Source: Caprella mutica (Eukaryota; Arthropoda; Malacostraca; Amphipoda; Caprellidae). From it: 64,000 nucleotides of DNA. Location: the NCBI GenBank assembly GCA_947561585.1, contig CANNZV010000867.1:1-64000 (forward strand). The letters are read 5' to 3'. The notes under the pieces are model-generated. The model did not search any database. It saw only the letters and a program-made list of their open reading frames with translations, and was not told the origin of the DNA. Below, one piece after another: positions 37,401-49,209 of the stretch; position 1 is the first letter of the stretch, and each line of letters begins with the position of its first letter. A program made the position numbers and the translations under genes.

Positions 37401-38350
37401 ATGCAGCTTTCACATGAACAAAGAGTTTTTGTTGTGACAATTTTTTTAAACACTGGAAGCTTTACACAGGTTCAACCTCATTTTGAACAACGCATTTTGG
37501 AAAGATTTACACCAACTATAAAACCATATTGACAAATGTTAAGTTCAAAACTGACGAAATGGGTAGGACTATTTACCGAATGGAACCTAATGGATCCTAA
37601 TCCTGGGACTATTTACTGAATGGAAGTTATTTTTAGCCGAATAGAGGCGGGTAGGATCAAGGGTAGGACTCCATTCGGTATTCCATTAGGTTCCATTCGG
37701 TAAATAGTCCTACCTGAAGAAACCGCTTTAAATTTGAACAAAAAGTGATAACGTCGCAGGAGAAAAGAATAAATGAACACATGAAAACATTAATCATTTT
37801 CATGAACAGTTTATCGAGAGCCCAAAAATATCAATCAGAAAGTAAGGATTAGATATTATTTAAGAGATATTTCACCGAATTAATAAACACGATGTGATGT
37901 ATCATCCTTTCAAGAAGCATGTAAGGGTCGAACTCCTAGAACTGATTTATCGCACCGTCTAAATTTTGCAAAATGGTTTCTGCAAAGAAATGCACATTCT
38001 GTAGAAGATATATCGTGATTGGTGATGAAGATGTATTTCCATGAATGAAAAAGTGAATAACAAAGACGTAAATTGAGTGAAAAATAGTAGGATTTCATTC
38101 TTACTACTACCATATGGAAATAAATTATTCCTATTATGAACTTTTTGTGTTTTTTGTCTTCGCGCAAGCCCTTCTTATTTACCTTTTTTTAATTCGCTGC
38201 AGGATGTTTTGTTGTAACACTTAACAGATTATCAAGATAGATGCAGAAAAAGTAAATGAATAAAACTGTGTTTTTAGAAAATTTCTAGGTTTGATAGTTT
38301 GTAAAATAAACTGGTTTGAAAATGTTTATTTTTTTTTGCTCCACCCTGTA
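37401..38350 (+). pseudogene. Decayed mariner-like element with full-length but broken transposase
   Basis: From ATG at 37401 the frame reads MQLSHEQRVFVVTIFLNTGSF, an N-terminal mariner-type helix-turn-helix start, and stops at 37530. After the inserted MITE (37562-37714), frames with stops read NFAKWF-like and IGDEDVFP segments (about 37960-38050); the IGDE motif holds the first catalytic aspartate of mariner transposases. The right end (38128-38350) finishes in CTCCACCCTGTA, the inverted form of the AGGGTGG ends seen elsewhere. It has multiple stops and frameshifts and is clearly dead. Confidence 0.72.
37562..37714. mobile_element. Palindromic MITE inside the mariner pseudogene
   Basis: Arms GGTAGGACTATTTACCGAAT and its exact reverse complement, continuing through TGGAACCTAATGG for over 30 bp. 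An inner partial repeat of the same arm lies at about 37605-37622. I could not find a convincing target duplication. Confidence 0.75.
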
Positions 38351-38649
38351 TAGCAAGGCTGTTTCGTTATATAGCCTATAGGTATCAATATTGGTCAATG
38401 GATTAGCCCGTGCCAAACTGTGCTTAACACATGTTTCCACATAAATTATTTATTACCCATATGCATTTGTATTATATAATTTATATGAATAATATGATCG
38501 TAAATATGAAATAGTCCGATTATTCGGAAGTTACTATAAGTAATGTTAGTACTTATTGACAGACTTCTGCGTTTTAGTGTAATGAATCAAAAGTAAGGGT
38601 GGTAGCACAGTATACTGTGGGTGGTAGTGACACAAAGTACGCAATGACT

Positions 38650-38965
38650 GCTAATAAAAAAGTTCTCGGTGTGATTTTTGATGCCCCTAAGCTGACCTTT
38701 AATGCTCATATATACAGTATTTAAAAGAGCTATTAAAATGAAAAACTAACATTATGAAGGCTCTTTCTTCAAGAAGCTTTGGATGCTCTCGAAACACCTT
38801 AAGGAGGATCTACATTGCATTTGTGAGAAGTAATATTGAATATGCCAGCCCTGTTCTTGCTGATTTAAAGGAAAAGAATTTGAAAATACTAGAAGTTATC
38901 CAAAATGAAAATCTCAGAGACTCAGACTGATATTCATATTAGGAGCTACTCCGAGCTAGACAAAC
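38650..38965 (+). pseudogene. LINE reverse-transcriptase fragment
   Basis: Frames with stops and shifts read NKKVLGVIFDAPKLTFNAHI, then RNTLRRIYIAFVRSNIEYAS, then LKILEVIQNENLR and RLIFILGAT. This is the conserved thumb/C-terminal part of non-LTR reverse transcriptases of the jockey/I type. Only this part survives. Confidence 0.75.
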
Positions 38966-39109
38966 CACTCCTGTTACCCTGTTCCTGTACTCGTAACTGT
39001 CATTCCAGATTGTATTTGGTGGTACTGGTAAATTACTAAATTCCAATGATATGTCAGGAGATAATTCAATTTCTCTAATAAAAAAATTCCTGCAATGTCT
39101 GAGGATATT

Positions 39110-39296
39110 CCAGTCTGCAGAAACTGGTTAAGTGTTCGTAGAGATCTCTTAATCTGTTCCACTGTTCGTAGCAAAATTAATGTAAATATAGGAATTAATT
39201 CAGAAGTGTTCGTAGCAAAATTAATGTAAATATAGGAATTAATTCAAAATTGTTCGGAGAGAATATCCTAAATATCTCACATATTCTGCAGACTGG
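39110..39296. mobile_element. MITE of the CCAGTCTGCAG family with 8-bp target duplication
   Basis: Inverted ends CCAGTCTGCAG / CTGCAGACTGG, flanked by perfect AGGATATT (39102-39109 and 39297-39304). It holds two near-identical internal units built on GCAAAATTAATGTAAATATA. It has inserted into an older CCAGTCTGTATTT-family remnant (about 39003-39377). 8-bp duplications suggest hAT. Confidence 0.88.
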
Positions 39297-39496
39297 AGGA
39301 TATTTAGCTATTAATTCCTATATTACCATTAATTTTTGGAGGAGAAACTGGATAAATGTTGGAGCCAGACTGGAAAACATAAATTCTAACAGAGTTACTC
39401 CTAACTTCATGCATTATAATCAGCGATGTTTATCATCACAACAAGCCCAATTCTGAAGCTTAAATGACTTATTTTACATTAGTTTTCACTGCGGAG

Positions 39497-39723
39497 CCAA
39501 GTAATAAAGCATGTCCAAACTCGCCATTTTAATGGCGAGTTTGTGACAGTTATTTTGAGTCTTTCAATTGCAAATGGCGAGTTTTATCTATTTTTCTCTT
39601 AAGCTACAATGTTATTTTGGAGAGAATTTATGAAAATTTGATCATTTTGTAGAGAATTTGTTGAATTTTGGAGAGAGCTGGAGAGACAAATGGCGAGTTT
39701 ATGAGACATACTATTTTACTTGG
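39497..39723. mobile_element. 227-bp MITE, CCAAGTAA family, first copy
   Basis: Inverted ends CCAAGTAATAAAGCATGTC against CCAAGTAAAATAGTATGTC; perfect 8-bp target duplication CTGCGGAG (39489-39496 and 39724-39731). Nearly identical to 41138-41364, so recently active. hAT-like by target-site length. Confidence 0.93.
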
Positions 39724-39784
39724 CTGCGGAGTTGAAATTTATAAAATAATTTACTGATTTGATATGAAATTTTTCGATAGATAT

Positions 39785-40019
39785 GAGTCTGTATTTCGTG
39801 GTAAATTCCACCGACATGTCGGTGGAAATTTTTGCCCTTCAAAATAATATTCTGGCAAAGTCAGTGGATTTTTAACTATTTATTCCTATGTAACCATTAA
39901 TTTTTGGTGGATAAATAGGTGAAATGTTGGTGGATAAGCCAAATTACTGGAAATTTATTGTGGATTTTTTCAGCTTTTTCAAAAAGTCAGTGGAATTTTG
40001 TGCACCAAATACAGACTGG
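39785..40019 (+). mobile_element. MITE of the CCAGTCTGTATTT family
   Basis: About 235 bp from AGTCTGTATTTCGTGG to CCAAATACAGACTGG. It carries the family-specific blocks AAATTCCACCGACATGTCGG, AATAATATTCTGGCAAAGTC and AAATTACTGGAAATTTATTG. No clean target duplication here. Open frames across it are not protein-like. Confidence 0.75.
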
Positions 40020-40106
40020 CATATAGAAGTACCAAGGGAAGGTTTGCTTCGATTCGGACAACTTAAACTTGGTCGCGGCAGAATAAATAATATCATACCC
40101 CTCTAT

Positions 40107-40367
40107 CCAGTCTGCAGAATGTGTCTCTTCTCCCGCAGAGATAATATTTTGAGAGAGAGTAATTCTCTGACTCTCAGCAGCAGATTCAAAATCTCCCGCA
40201 GCTAAATTAATGGTAACATAGGAATTAATTCAAAATCTCCCGCAGCTAAATTAATGGTAACATAGGAATTAATTCAAGATCTCCCGCAGAGATCTCCAAT
40301 TTCTAAATATTCAATCAAAAACTCCCGCAGAGAGTCTTGGAAAAATGTTCCATATTCTGCAGACTGG
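40107..40367. mobile_element. MITE of the CCAGTCTGCAG family, second copy, with 8-bp target duplication
   Basis: Inverted ends CCAGTCTGCAGAAT / ATTCTGCAGACTGG; perfect CCCTCTAT duplication (40099-40106 and 40368-40375). It has two internal tandem units containing CTCCCGCAGCTAAATTAATG, related to those in 39110-39296. The stretch from 40376 to 40964 shows no feature beyond the possible 3' flank of the transposase gene. Confidence 0.92.
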
Positions 40368-40964
40368 CCCTCTATTAAACAGTAACTAGGTACCCAAGAT
40401 TATCAAACGACCGGGAGGTTTACATGAGAAATAACAAATACGATTTAATGGATTCAAAAATATATTAAATGAAACAAAACTATAAAATAATAAATTATGT
40501 GAAGATGTTTTACCGTACAAATATAATTCAGAAACAAGAACTTAATATGAAACTACAGAAATTTCCGAATGATCTTCTCGATTGACTGATTGACTTCGTG
40601 GTTCAAATTAGATTTAGAGATATAATTTAGCATTTCATCTATTTTTGATTGTTATTCATGATATCATGCCATTATAATGGATATAAATAAAAAAAAAGTG
40701 AAATGTTAAATTATATCCTATTAATATTTGAATGATGAGGTGAATCGATACGACCATTCGGAATTAACTTTTACCTAAATCTTTAGAACTAGTTAATATC
40801 ACAACTTTTAAAGTAATCCATTATCTGATTATCACAGCAGTAGCTAAGTCAAATGTTATTCGTAAAAAAAATTCAAAACATTTATGTTCCTTTAGAGTTT
40901 AGAATACAGAAAACAGAGAATACTAGGTAATGAGAGAACAGAGAAAATCAATGAGACTTCCTTC

Positions 40965-43900
40965 TCATTTTGTTTTTCCTGATCGAGTGCATGAGTTGCA
41001 CTTAAAGTCCAAGTTTTCCAATTCTTCGTGGGTCAAATTTTCATAATCACCATCAAAGCATGACTTATGGAACCACCTTGGACAATACTTACAACCCATC
41101 CAAGCGTTAGGATCATCCTTCTTCTCATCCGACTCGCCCAAGTAATAAAGCATGTCCAAACTCGCCATTTTAATGGCGAGTTTGTGACAGTTATTTTGAG
41201 CCCTTCAATTGAAAATGGCGAGTTTTATCTATTTTTCTCCTATGCTACAATGTTATTTTGGAGAGAATTTATGAAAATTTGATCATTTTGGAGAGAATTT
41301 GTTGAATTTTGGAGAGAGCTGGAGAGACAAATGGCAAGTTTATGAGACATACTATTTTACTTGGCGACTCGCATGCCGGGCATTCATTAGGGTTCAATTC
41401 TTCCAGATCAGCAAATTCTTCATCATCAGCCAAGATGATTTCTTGGTCAGAAGAAGAGTCATCATCATTCACTGTGCTTTCGTGAAACAAATTTCTCTGT
41501 GCCTTACTTTTCTTTTTTTCTTTGGCTAGCTTGTCTTTCAATTCCTTCTTCTTTTGTCTTTCTTCTTGCCTTTTCTCTTTATTGTCTTCTTCTTCTTTCT
41601 TCTTATTCAGTTTCCTTTCTAAATATTCTGCATATTCTTTGCCACTTACAGCGGGAGGCAAAGCTAGTTTGCGCTTCAAATCTTTCACGACGATGGTAGA
41701 TGAATCTTTGATCTTGCAGTATGATTTGAAAGGTGAATCGTAGTGAAAACCGTAATACATCGAAGGTGAATCTGTAATAGTTCTTTCAGTTGCAGCAGAA
41801 GTGAGATTTTCGGCAGATGTGGAAGCTTGAGGAACTTGAATTTGAACTGGTGATCTATTTTGAAGGGATATCGGTTCAGCTAGTATGATCTCTGGTACAC
41901 TAGCATATCTTTGAAGCTGCTCTTCTTCATTATTTGATGTATTCTGAGCTTCATTTCTACTCTGCTCACCTTCATTAATGGATCCATTTTCCAAATTTTC
42001 CTCCTCGTTCTGACGAGAGTCGGCGAAATTCGCATCGATATTCACTTGTTCAGAAAGTTCTCTCAGTGATCTATAAACTCTCCAAAGTTCATTCAAATCT
42101 GATTCTTCTCGAATGTCATATTTTTCCTCGTATCTCCTTTCAAATTGTGCTAGATGTTCCTCACTAATGCATTCTGTAGCTTTCTGGTAGTTCCTTATCA
42201 TGCCAAGCCTTTGTTCTGTGGATATACATTCTTTCGATGAGGAGTCAATGTTTTTCGAATCCATGATTTTAGAGAAGTCGACGGCTTCAACATTGAATGG
42301 TAGAATGCCGCACTTTCTGAACCCTGATTTAATATTTTCAGGTCGTCTTTTTGCCTCTTCAAAAGCAGAATCAAATACTGGAAAGAAATTAGCTTTTGTC
42401 ATAGTGACACTGTAGCCGTGTGGCCTTAATTAAATGTTGCTGTAACTTCACTATTATTTCTATTAACTGTTCTAATGCTCTTTTCAGATAACTATGTAAA
42501 TCATTCATTTAATATAACTGTACTAAAGTCTAAAAGTAATTCAAATAACCTATGCTTCAGCTCACCTACCATCTCTGGTTGTTGCTTCTCACGCCCCTTT
42601 ACTCTTGTCACTTCTCTGTACTCACCTTGTCCATTGCCTTTCCACCATTGTCCTCACTCTGACCTGACCTGTAAAGAAACTAGTATTAGAGATAATATTA
42701 TTAAGAGTCATCATTATCCTAATCATAAGGAAGAAAGATATTTGGCCTGAGCATTAAAAGATAATTGTTAACTGATACCCGCCAGTTACAACACTGTATT
42801 TGATTTTGAATTCTTCCAGGGCCTTGTTCCATAATTTCTTCAACGGCCCGAAAACACTAACATCAAGAGGTTGCAGAAGATGGGAGGCATGCGAGGGGAA
42901 ACAGAAAAGAATGATTTGGTTATTTCGGCAAAAGTCTACTATCGCCATATTAATGTGTGTTGTGTGTCCATCCATGAACACAACGATAGGAAATTGGACA
43001 CCTCTTTCTTTCACACTTTTGAAAAACAAATTGGTAAACCAGCTGAAGAAAGACTCTGTCGAAATCCATACACTTTTGGTGGTAGAAACGTTGTATTTTG
43101 ATGGATCAACTGTTTTAAACTGATGAGAAGGACGGACCCCTGGAAAAATTACCATAGGTTTTTCAAATGAACCATCCGCAGAAGCGCAAAACAAAACAGT
43201 AATTTGTTCTTTGCTTTCAGTTGTTACATTGAACACAGATTTGCTGCCACGAGTTGTAACAACTTTCAGCTTATTCGACCCTCCCAAGGGAAAGCCCGAC
43301 TCATCAAGGTTGAAAACACGGTTGCTGTTTTCATGAGTGAAAAATTCTTTAGCATGAATACCCTGCTCTTCAAGGAGAAATTTTTCTAAATCTTTGAAGT
43401 GGTCTTCAATTCTCTGTCTGGTCAACCTCTGTCTCATATGACCTAGGTTCTCAGGTGTTCTTGCAGCCAGATTTTTATGACGTCTCATAAATCTTTGAAC
43501 CCAAGATTTGGACGGCAAGTTTTCAGGCAAGTTCTTCCTCAGTCATTTCTGAAAATTAATATGGCAAATGAGACAGCTACTAAGCCACACGCAAACATTA
43601 CAAACTTGTTAATAACTATAAATTGATTTTAATTACCTCTATGATTTCGTTCCGCTGAATCAAATATATCTTTAATGATATATCTAATATCATTTCGAGT
43701 AGCTCCATTTCCTATCTGTGCTCTGTGAATTATATAGTTTGCAAGTCTGTATTCTTGACGTTCGGTAATCTTGCATTGACGTCCTAAGGAAATGAATATT
43801 AATTAACTAATTTAGAAACTAAATGACGGTAGGCATAAAATAATAATTAAGTAATAGCTACTTAGCAAAATTCTGAAAGTTTTTCAGTTTAAAAAACTTA

Positions 43901-44089
43901 TTTGAAAATATAAAGAATCTTACCTGGTTTCTCTGTCGAAATTCCAAGCTTGATTCTATCTCCTAAGGTCGAATGAGGAACACCAAACTTCTCTGAAGCT
44001 TGTTGAAGAGTGAGGTTTTTATTCTTAACCGAAGCAATAGCCTGCAGTAACTTTTCACCATCGTGATTTTGTCTATATTTCTTTGGCAT
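40965..44089 (-). pseudogene. Pogo-type DDE transposase with C-terminal PHD finger, broken
   Basis: Four exons on the minus strand: 44089-43924, 43783-43637, 43548-42779, 42409-40965, all with GT-AG borders and matching phases. Exon 1 encodes a Psq-type helix-turn-helix (LTLQQASEKFGVPHSTLGDR). Exon 2 and the start of exon 3 form a CENP-B-like DNA-binding region. Exon 3 carries the DDE core: VFNLDESG, FMDGHTTH, and HLLQPLDVSVFGPLK, with 35 residues between the last two aspartates. Exon 4 encodes a KEEEDNKEK-rich helix and a C4HC3 PHD finger (CPAC, GCKYC, WFHKSC, FKCNSC). Breaks: one extra base near 43527 shifts the frame, and a 227-bp MITE (41138-41364) splits the PHD finger. Allowing for both, the phases close at about 763 codons. 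I did not identify the transposon's own inverted repeats. It could also be a domesticated gene that later died. Confidence 0.85.
41138..41364. mobile_element. 227-bp MITE, CCAAGTAA family, inserted in the PHD-finger coding sequence
   Basis: Same length and ends as 39497-39723. Perfect 8-bp target duplication CGACTCGC (41130-41137 and 41365-41372). Removing the element plus one duplication joins CPACES to DEKKDD in frame, which confirms the borders. Confidence 0.95.
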
Positions 44090-45865
44090 TCTGAATTTAT
44101 CTAATATCTGCCTACCTAATTATCAATTTTCGGTCGAGAAAAAGTATGTCTACAGGTTTTGGAAATATGCCTCAAAATAGTTAGCTAATGAATTATCATC
44201 ATGAGCTAACTTATATGATATAGGTATCTCTTAATTTTAACCTATTTATTTACATAATATACTGTGGTTACATAAGCAGTTTATAACTTAATGAATCTAT
44301 GATGGAAAAGAATTTACCTATATGTATTCTCATTCTCACATTTACGAATTATTGACTATAAAACAATGGAATATAAACCTGATTAATTGCATCCGAATAT
44401 ATTGATTCTTCAATTTCACTGAATCATATTTTTCGGTAAGATTTCGGACAATTTGATTCTATTTGATTTTGAATTGAATTACCGGACAAGGTATTACGAC
44501 AAAGAACATGATTATCAGAGGGAAACTCCTTCAGAAACATATGGCAACACTCTCTGTAAGTGTAAACATGGCGGTCATAACAAAATTTGATAAGCGTTTC
44601 ACGGTGAAGTAAAACTTAATCTGATCGTGATTTTGCAATGAAATCGTCAGTGTTTGGGTTCCCGGCTATGCACTACCGATTTACTGTTAATTTTTTTGGA
44701 TTAGTTCACTTCATTGTTTCTGGAAACTGAATAAAACGAGTCACACAAGTGTAAACTTTGTTGCCTAGATCACTTAGCACTATTCGATTCACTACTGAAT
44801 AGTTATTTCATTATGAAGGTGATCTGTCCGAATTTGCGATCCGTCCGAAATGCCGATACTTACCCTAATTCCTATATTACCATTAATTTTGGGAGGGGAA
44901 ACTGGAAAATTGTTAGAGGACTAGACAAATTGATGAAAAATGCTGGCAGCTATTTCTCAGATTTTTGAAAAAGTCTGAGGAGTTCTGTGCATAAAATACA
45001 AACTGGTGTATAATCCGCAGCATTTAGCCTCTAAAATTCATCTGTTAGCCTAAGTTATTTTCCAGAATGGGGACTAGACAAATTGATGAAAAATGTTGGC
45101 AGCTATTTCTCAGATTTTTGAAAAAGTCAGAGGAGTTCAGTGCACCAAATATAAACTGTGCCCTCTCAAGAATATCTCTTAAAACATTCTGAATCGAAAT
45201 TACATCAAAATGTTGCATAGCTATCAAAATAAGCAGAGACTACAGTGCATGCTATAATTTAATTTATTACTTTATGTTTTTAATGTGTGTTTTGAAGCTA
45301 TGGCAATAATGGCATTTCTGTTGTCAGAGGCCGCAGTTAGTTAGTGGGTCGTCGGCCTCAATTTACCTGCTTGACCCTAGCTCTCTGATTCAAATATCTT
45401 AATTTGAATTTTGAAGTGGTTAATTAAATTTTAAAATTTAATATAAGTTTAGAAACCTCAAACCTGTAAATAACAAGTAAATCACTCTTACGATACTCTA
45501 ATGTGATATACATGCATCAGACATGATGCATAAGGATGTTTTCAAGAGTAAAATCTTCACTAGGATCTTAGGAAGTCCTATTTATTCTTCAAAGTAGGCA
45601 TCTTAAATGTGGCGATCTTGATCCATTTTAAAGATTTTATTATCAAACTGGCAACTTCCCTGCCACACTTTTAAACATGGTCATTTGTAAATAATGTAAA
45701 CATTGGAATTAAATATTAATTAGAAAATTGTCGCCGGATAATTCAGGAGACAAATTTCAAGGCTTTAATAGTCGCCGGATAAACTTCATAACTTCATGCA
45801 TCTTTTGCAAAATGGGTGAATTGTGCTTCCCCCTGCAGTCAGCCAGTCACAGACTCCAGACTGTA
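44090..45865. other. Non-coding region upstream of the transposase gene
   Basis: No gene is recognised. At 44442 TCGGTAAGATTTCGGACA and at 44848 TGTCCGAAATGCCGATACTTACC lie in inverted orientation and could be transposon ends. Partial CCAGTCTGTATTT-family remnants are at 44870-45010 and 45060-45165. About 45225-45390 (with GAGGCCGCAGTTAGTTAGTG) is matched inverted at 49770-49880, and 45715-45815 (with TTGTCGCCGGATAATTCAGG) is matched directly at 50020-50115. Confidence 0.5.
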
Positions 45866-45872
45866 TTTCATG

Positions 45873-46344
45873 GCCAGTCTGTATTTGGTGCACAAAATTC
45901 CACTGACTTTTTTGAAAAAGCTGAAAAAAATCCACCATAAATTTCCAGTAATTTGACTGATCCACCAACATTTTACCCATTTTTCCACCGAAAATTAATG
46001 GTAATATAGGAATAAATAGCTAAAAACCACCGACTTTGCCAGAATATTATTCTCAGAGGGGAAAAAATTCCACCGACATGTTGGTGGAATTTTTCCCCCC
46101 TGGGGTAAATTCATGGTAAATTCCACCAACGAGTCGGTGGAATTTTTTCCTTTTGAAAATAATATTCTAGCACTAGCAGAGTCAGTGGATTTTTACTCAG
46201 CTATTTATTCCTATGTTACCATTAATTTTTTGTGGAAAAATGGGTAAAATGTTGGTGGATTAGCCAAATTACTGGAAATTTATGGTCGATTTTTTCAGCT
46301 TTTTCTAAAAGTCAGAGGAATTTTGTGCACCAAATACAGACTGG
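45873..46344. mobile_element. Two head-to-head copies of the CCAGTCTGTATTT MITE family
   Basis: An inverted copy begins CCAGTCTGTATTTGGTGCAC (45873) and runs to about 46095. A forward copy from about 46105 ends ACCAAATACAGACTGG (46344). Both carry the blocks with ACCATTAATTTT and CCACCAACATTTTACCC. The junction is the CCACCGACATGTTGGTGG-type palindromic inner end. Confidence 0.78.
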
Positions 46345-46443
46345 GTCACAATGAAGGATTTCTCCCCATATGAATCTTAGATAGACTTAACTGGTAACAT
46401 TGAGTTGGATCTCCCTGTGAATACTAATTCACCAATGTCTATA

Positions 46444-46656
46444 CCTGACTGTATTTCATGGTAATTTTTCTCCATTGAAAATAATATTCTGGCAAAGTCG
46501 GTGGATTTTTAGCAATTTATTCCTATTTTACCATTAATTTTTGGTGGAGAAATGGGTAAAATGTTGGTGGATCAGTCAAATTACTGGAAATCTGTGGTGG
46601 ATTTTTTCAGCTTTTTCAAAAAGTCAGTGGATTTTTGTGCACCAAATACAGACTGT
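46444..46656 (+). mobile_element. CCAGTCTGTATTT-family MITE with 8-bp target duplication
   Basis: Runs from CCTGACTGTATTTCATGG to ACCAAATACAGACTGT, flanked by perfect TGTCTATA (46436-46443 and 46657-46664). This establishes the 8-bp, hAT-like target duplication for the family. Confidence 0.85.
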
Positions 46657-46671
46657 TGTCTATAAATGCTG

Positions 46672-47935
46672 AATTTGATGAATATGTCGCGCGCATTTGA
46701 GTGATCTGCAATATTGACCGATTTTTCTTCACAATCTGTTGATCAATAGTTTGTGCAGCCATCGATCGATAGCGCAACCATCGATCGATTCCTGTGCGTT
46801 CGAATGATATGATTTTTATTAGTTTGTACATCAAATTGGCACATTTGATCGCATATATCAATCGAAATCGCAACCATCGATCAATTTCTGCGTTTTCGAA
46901 TAATACAGGTTTTCTTTGTGTATGCATTTAATTATTTTTTTATTTTTTATTGGAAAAATACTTTTAAACACTTTTTTTTATATTTAATAAGTCAACCATC
47001 AGTCGATTGTTGTGCGTTTGAATGATATGGATTTTGTTAGTTTATGCATCTAATTGTTACATTTAATAGAGTAGCCATCAGTCGATTGATGTGCGTTTGA
47101 ATGATATGGATTTTGTTAGTTTATGCATCTAATTTTTACATTTAATAGATAAACTATCAGTCGATTGTTGCCCGTTTGAATGATATGGATTTTGTTAGTT
47201 TATGCATCTAATTTTTACATTTAATAGAGCAACCATCAGTTGATTGTTGCGCGTTTGAATGATATGGATTTTCTTAGTTTATGCATCTAATTTTTACATT
47301 TAATAGAGCAACCATCAGTTGATTGTTGCGCGTTTGAATGATATGGATTTTCTTAGTTTATGCATCTAATTTTTACATTTAATAGATAAACCATCAGTCG
47401 ATTGTTGTGCGTTTGAATAATATGGATTTTGTTAGTTTATGCATCTAATTTTTACATTTAATAGATAAACCATCGGTCGATTATTGTGCGTTTGAATGAT
47501 ATGGATTTTCCTGTATCATTCAAACGCGCAGAAATCGATCAATGGTTGCGTTATTGATTGATATACGTTATAAAATGTGCCAATTTGATGTACAAACTAA
47601 AAAAGTCATATCATTCGAACGCGCAGAAATCGTTCGATGGTTGCGCTATCGATTGATATACGTTATAAAATGTGCTAATTTGATGTACAAACTTGAAAAA
47701 ATCATATTCAAACGCGCAGAAATCGGTCGATGGTTGCGTTATTGATTGATATACGCAATCAAATGTGCCAATTTGGTGTACAAACTATAAAAAAATCATA
47801 TCATTCGAACGCGCAGGAATCGATCGATGGTTGCGCTATCGATCGATGGCTGCGCAAACTATTGATCAACAGATTGCGCAGCAAAATTGGTCGATATTGC
47901 AGATCACTCAAAGGCGCGTGACATCTATAACTCAG
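46672..47935. mobile_element. Foldback element with long inverted ends and internal 79- and 94-bp arrays
   Basis: The left arm (about 46672-46870, with ATTTGAGTGATCTGCAATAT and CCATCGATCGATAGCGCAAC) is repeated inverted at about 47745-47935. Between them are about seven units of a 79-bp repeat (46975-47515, with TTTGAATGATATGGATTTTG) and about four inverted units of about 94 bp (47518-47860, with CATTCGAACGCGCAGAAATC). Apparent proteins with WLRYRLIDIRYKMCQF-like repeats are read across the right arm and are artefacts. The right end directly abuts LINE coding sequence. Confidence 0.8.
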
Positions 47936-48836
47936 ATGTGCAGTGAATGTGGTGTCATTGATACAATAGAACACTTTTGGCTTCAATGCAGGAGGTATGA
48001 GAAGCTCTCAGAACTTGGTGTTCCACTCACCATTAGGAACTTGTTAGCTCCTGAAGATTTTCACTTGTCAGTTTGTCGTAATATTGTAAGCATTGCTGCA
48101 AAATATATAGATGCTACTAATAAGTGGCATGAGTTGTAATTTTATGTGTCATTTAGATATATATTTGTTTCAAAGAGAGGGTCAAGAAGATAGTTTTTTA
48201 TATTTAACATCTTGACAATGGACTGGTAGTGTTTCTTGACCCTCTCGTTTATGGGAGGTTGTCTAGATGTTCAGGGGTCCTGCCCTCCCAGTAGATCATT
48301 TTGCATCGAAGAGAACCCCTTGTGTGGCAGGCTTCCCCTCAGAGCTCTACTGGTACCATATAGTAGATCCTTTTCCTGCTTTGAGTGAATTCCTGCCTTC
48401 CCAGTAGATCTTTTTTTGCTTGGCCCTTCAGAAATGATGTGGCTGAGCATTAAATCATCAAAGAGAACCCCCTTGTTTGGCAGGTTTCCTAAGAGCTCTA
48501 CTGGTTTTTGTGTTCTGATTTAAATTTTAAATTTAATGTTTTTTTAATGTTATTTAATGTTATTAATTACTTGATGTATTTAAATCTACTTTTATGTTAC
48601 AAACTGCTGTTGCAGATAGTATTTTTCTTTTTTTTCAGTTTCTAGTTTTACCTAGTACTAGGTACTTGATTTTGTTGATATTTAATTCTTTTATTTTGTT
48701 TACCGGTCTAAGTAACTAGTTGTTTCAATTTTCTGTTTTATAATCTGATAGGGTTCAGGCTGGAGACTCTTCTCTTCGCCGCAAGTCTTAAGGATACTTA
48801 GTATCCACCAATAGAAGAAGAAGACACAAAGTACGT
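47936..48836 (+). pseudogene. 3' end of a LINE (ORF2 C-terminus and 3' UTR)
   Basis: The frame to the stop at 48139 reads MCSECGVIDTIEHFWLQCRRY, the CxxC...HxxxxC zinc-binding motif at the C-terminus of many non-LTR retrotransposon ORF2 proteins, then LLAPEDFHL and IVSIAAKYIDATNKW. The 3' UTR has an inverted pair around GAGAGGGTCAAGAAGATAG (48174 and about 48225) and repeated CCCAGTAGATC / GAGCTCTACTGG blocks. The end at about 48836 shows AGAAGAAGAAGAC, a short repeat typical of LINE tails. The 5' part is missing and replaced by the foldback. Confidence 0.72.
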
Positions 48837-49209
48837 GTGATAGACTTTTGGACTGTTTGTGAAGCAAAATAAGAGTGGTGGACTGATAGTGAAACAAAGT
48901 AAGAGTTGTAGTACCTAACACAAATTAAGGGTAACCTGTGTACTAGGTAATAGCTAGGTATAATGTTTATATATTTATTCTAGCTCTGTTAATTCTGTAT
49001 AGAGTCATAATTCATTTGGTTATAACTTATATACGGTTATACCTGTTACCTAACCCATGTTTCAGAGGCTATGAAATTGTAAGCCAATTTTTGAACCAAA
49101 ATTAAAAAAAAATTCCGAGCCAAACCAATTTGGTTCATTTTTTGAAGATTTCAAACATAGGAATGAATTCAAAACTTTAAAGATACTCTCCAGGCTCCGG
49201 GAAAAAAAT

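Noticed and set aside
47542..47921. Open frames reading WLRYRLIDIRYKMCQF-type repeats
   Set aside because: They lie in the inverted arrays of the foldback element and are explained by repeat structure.
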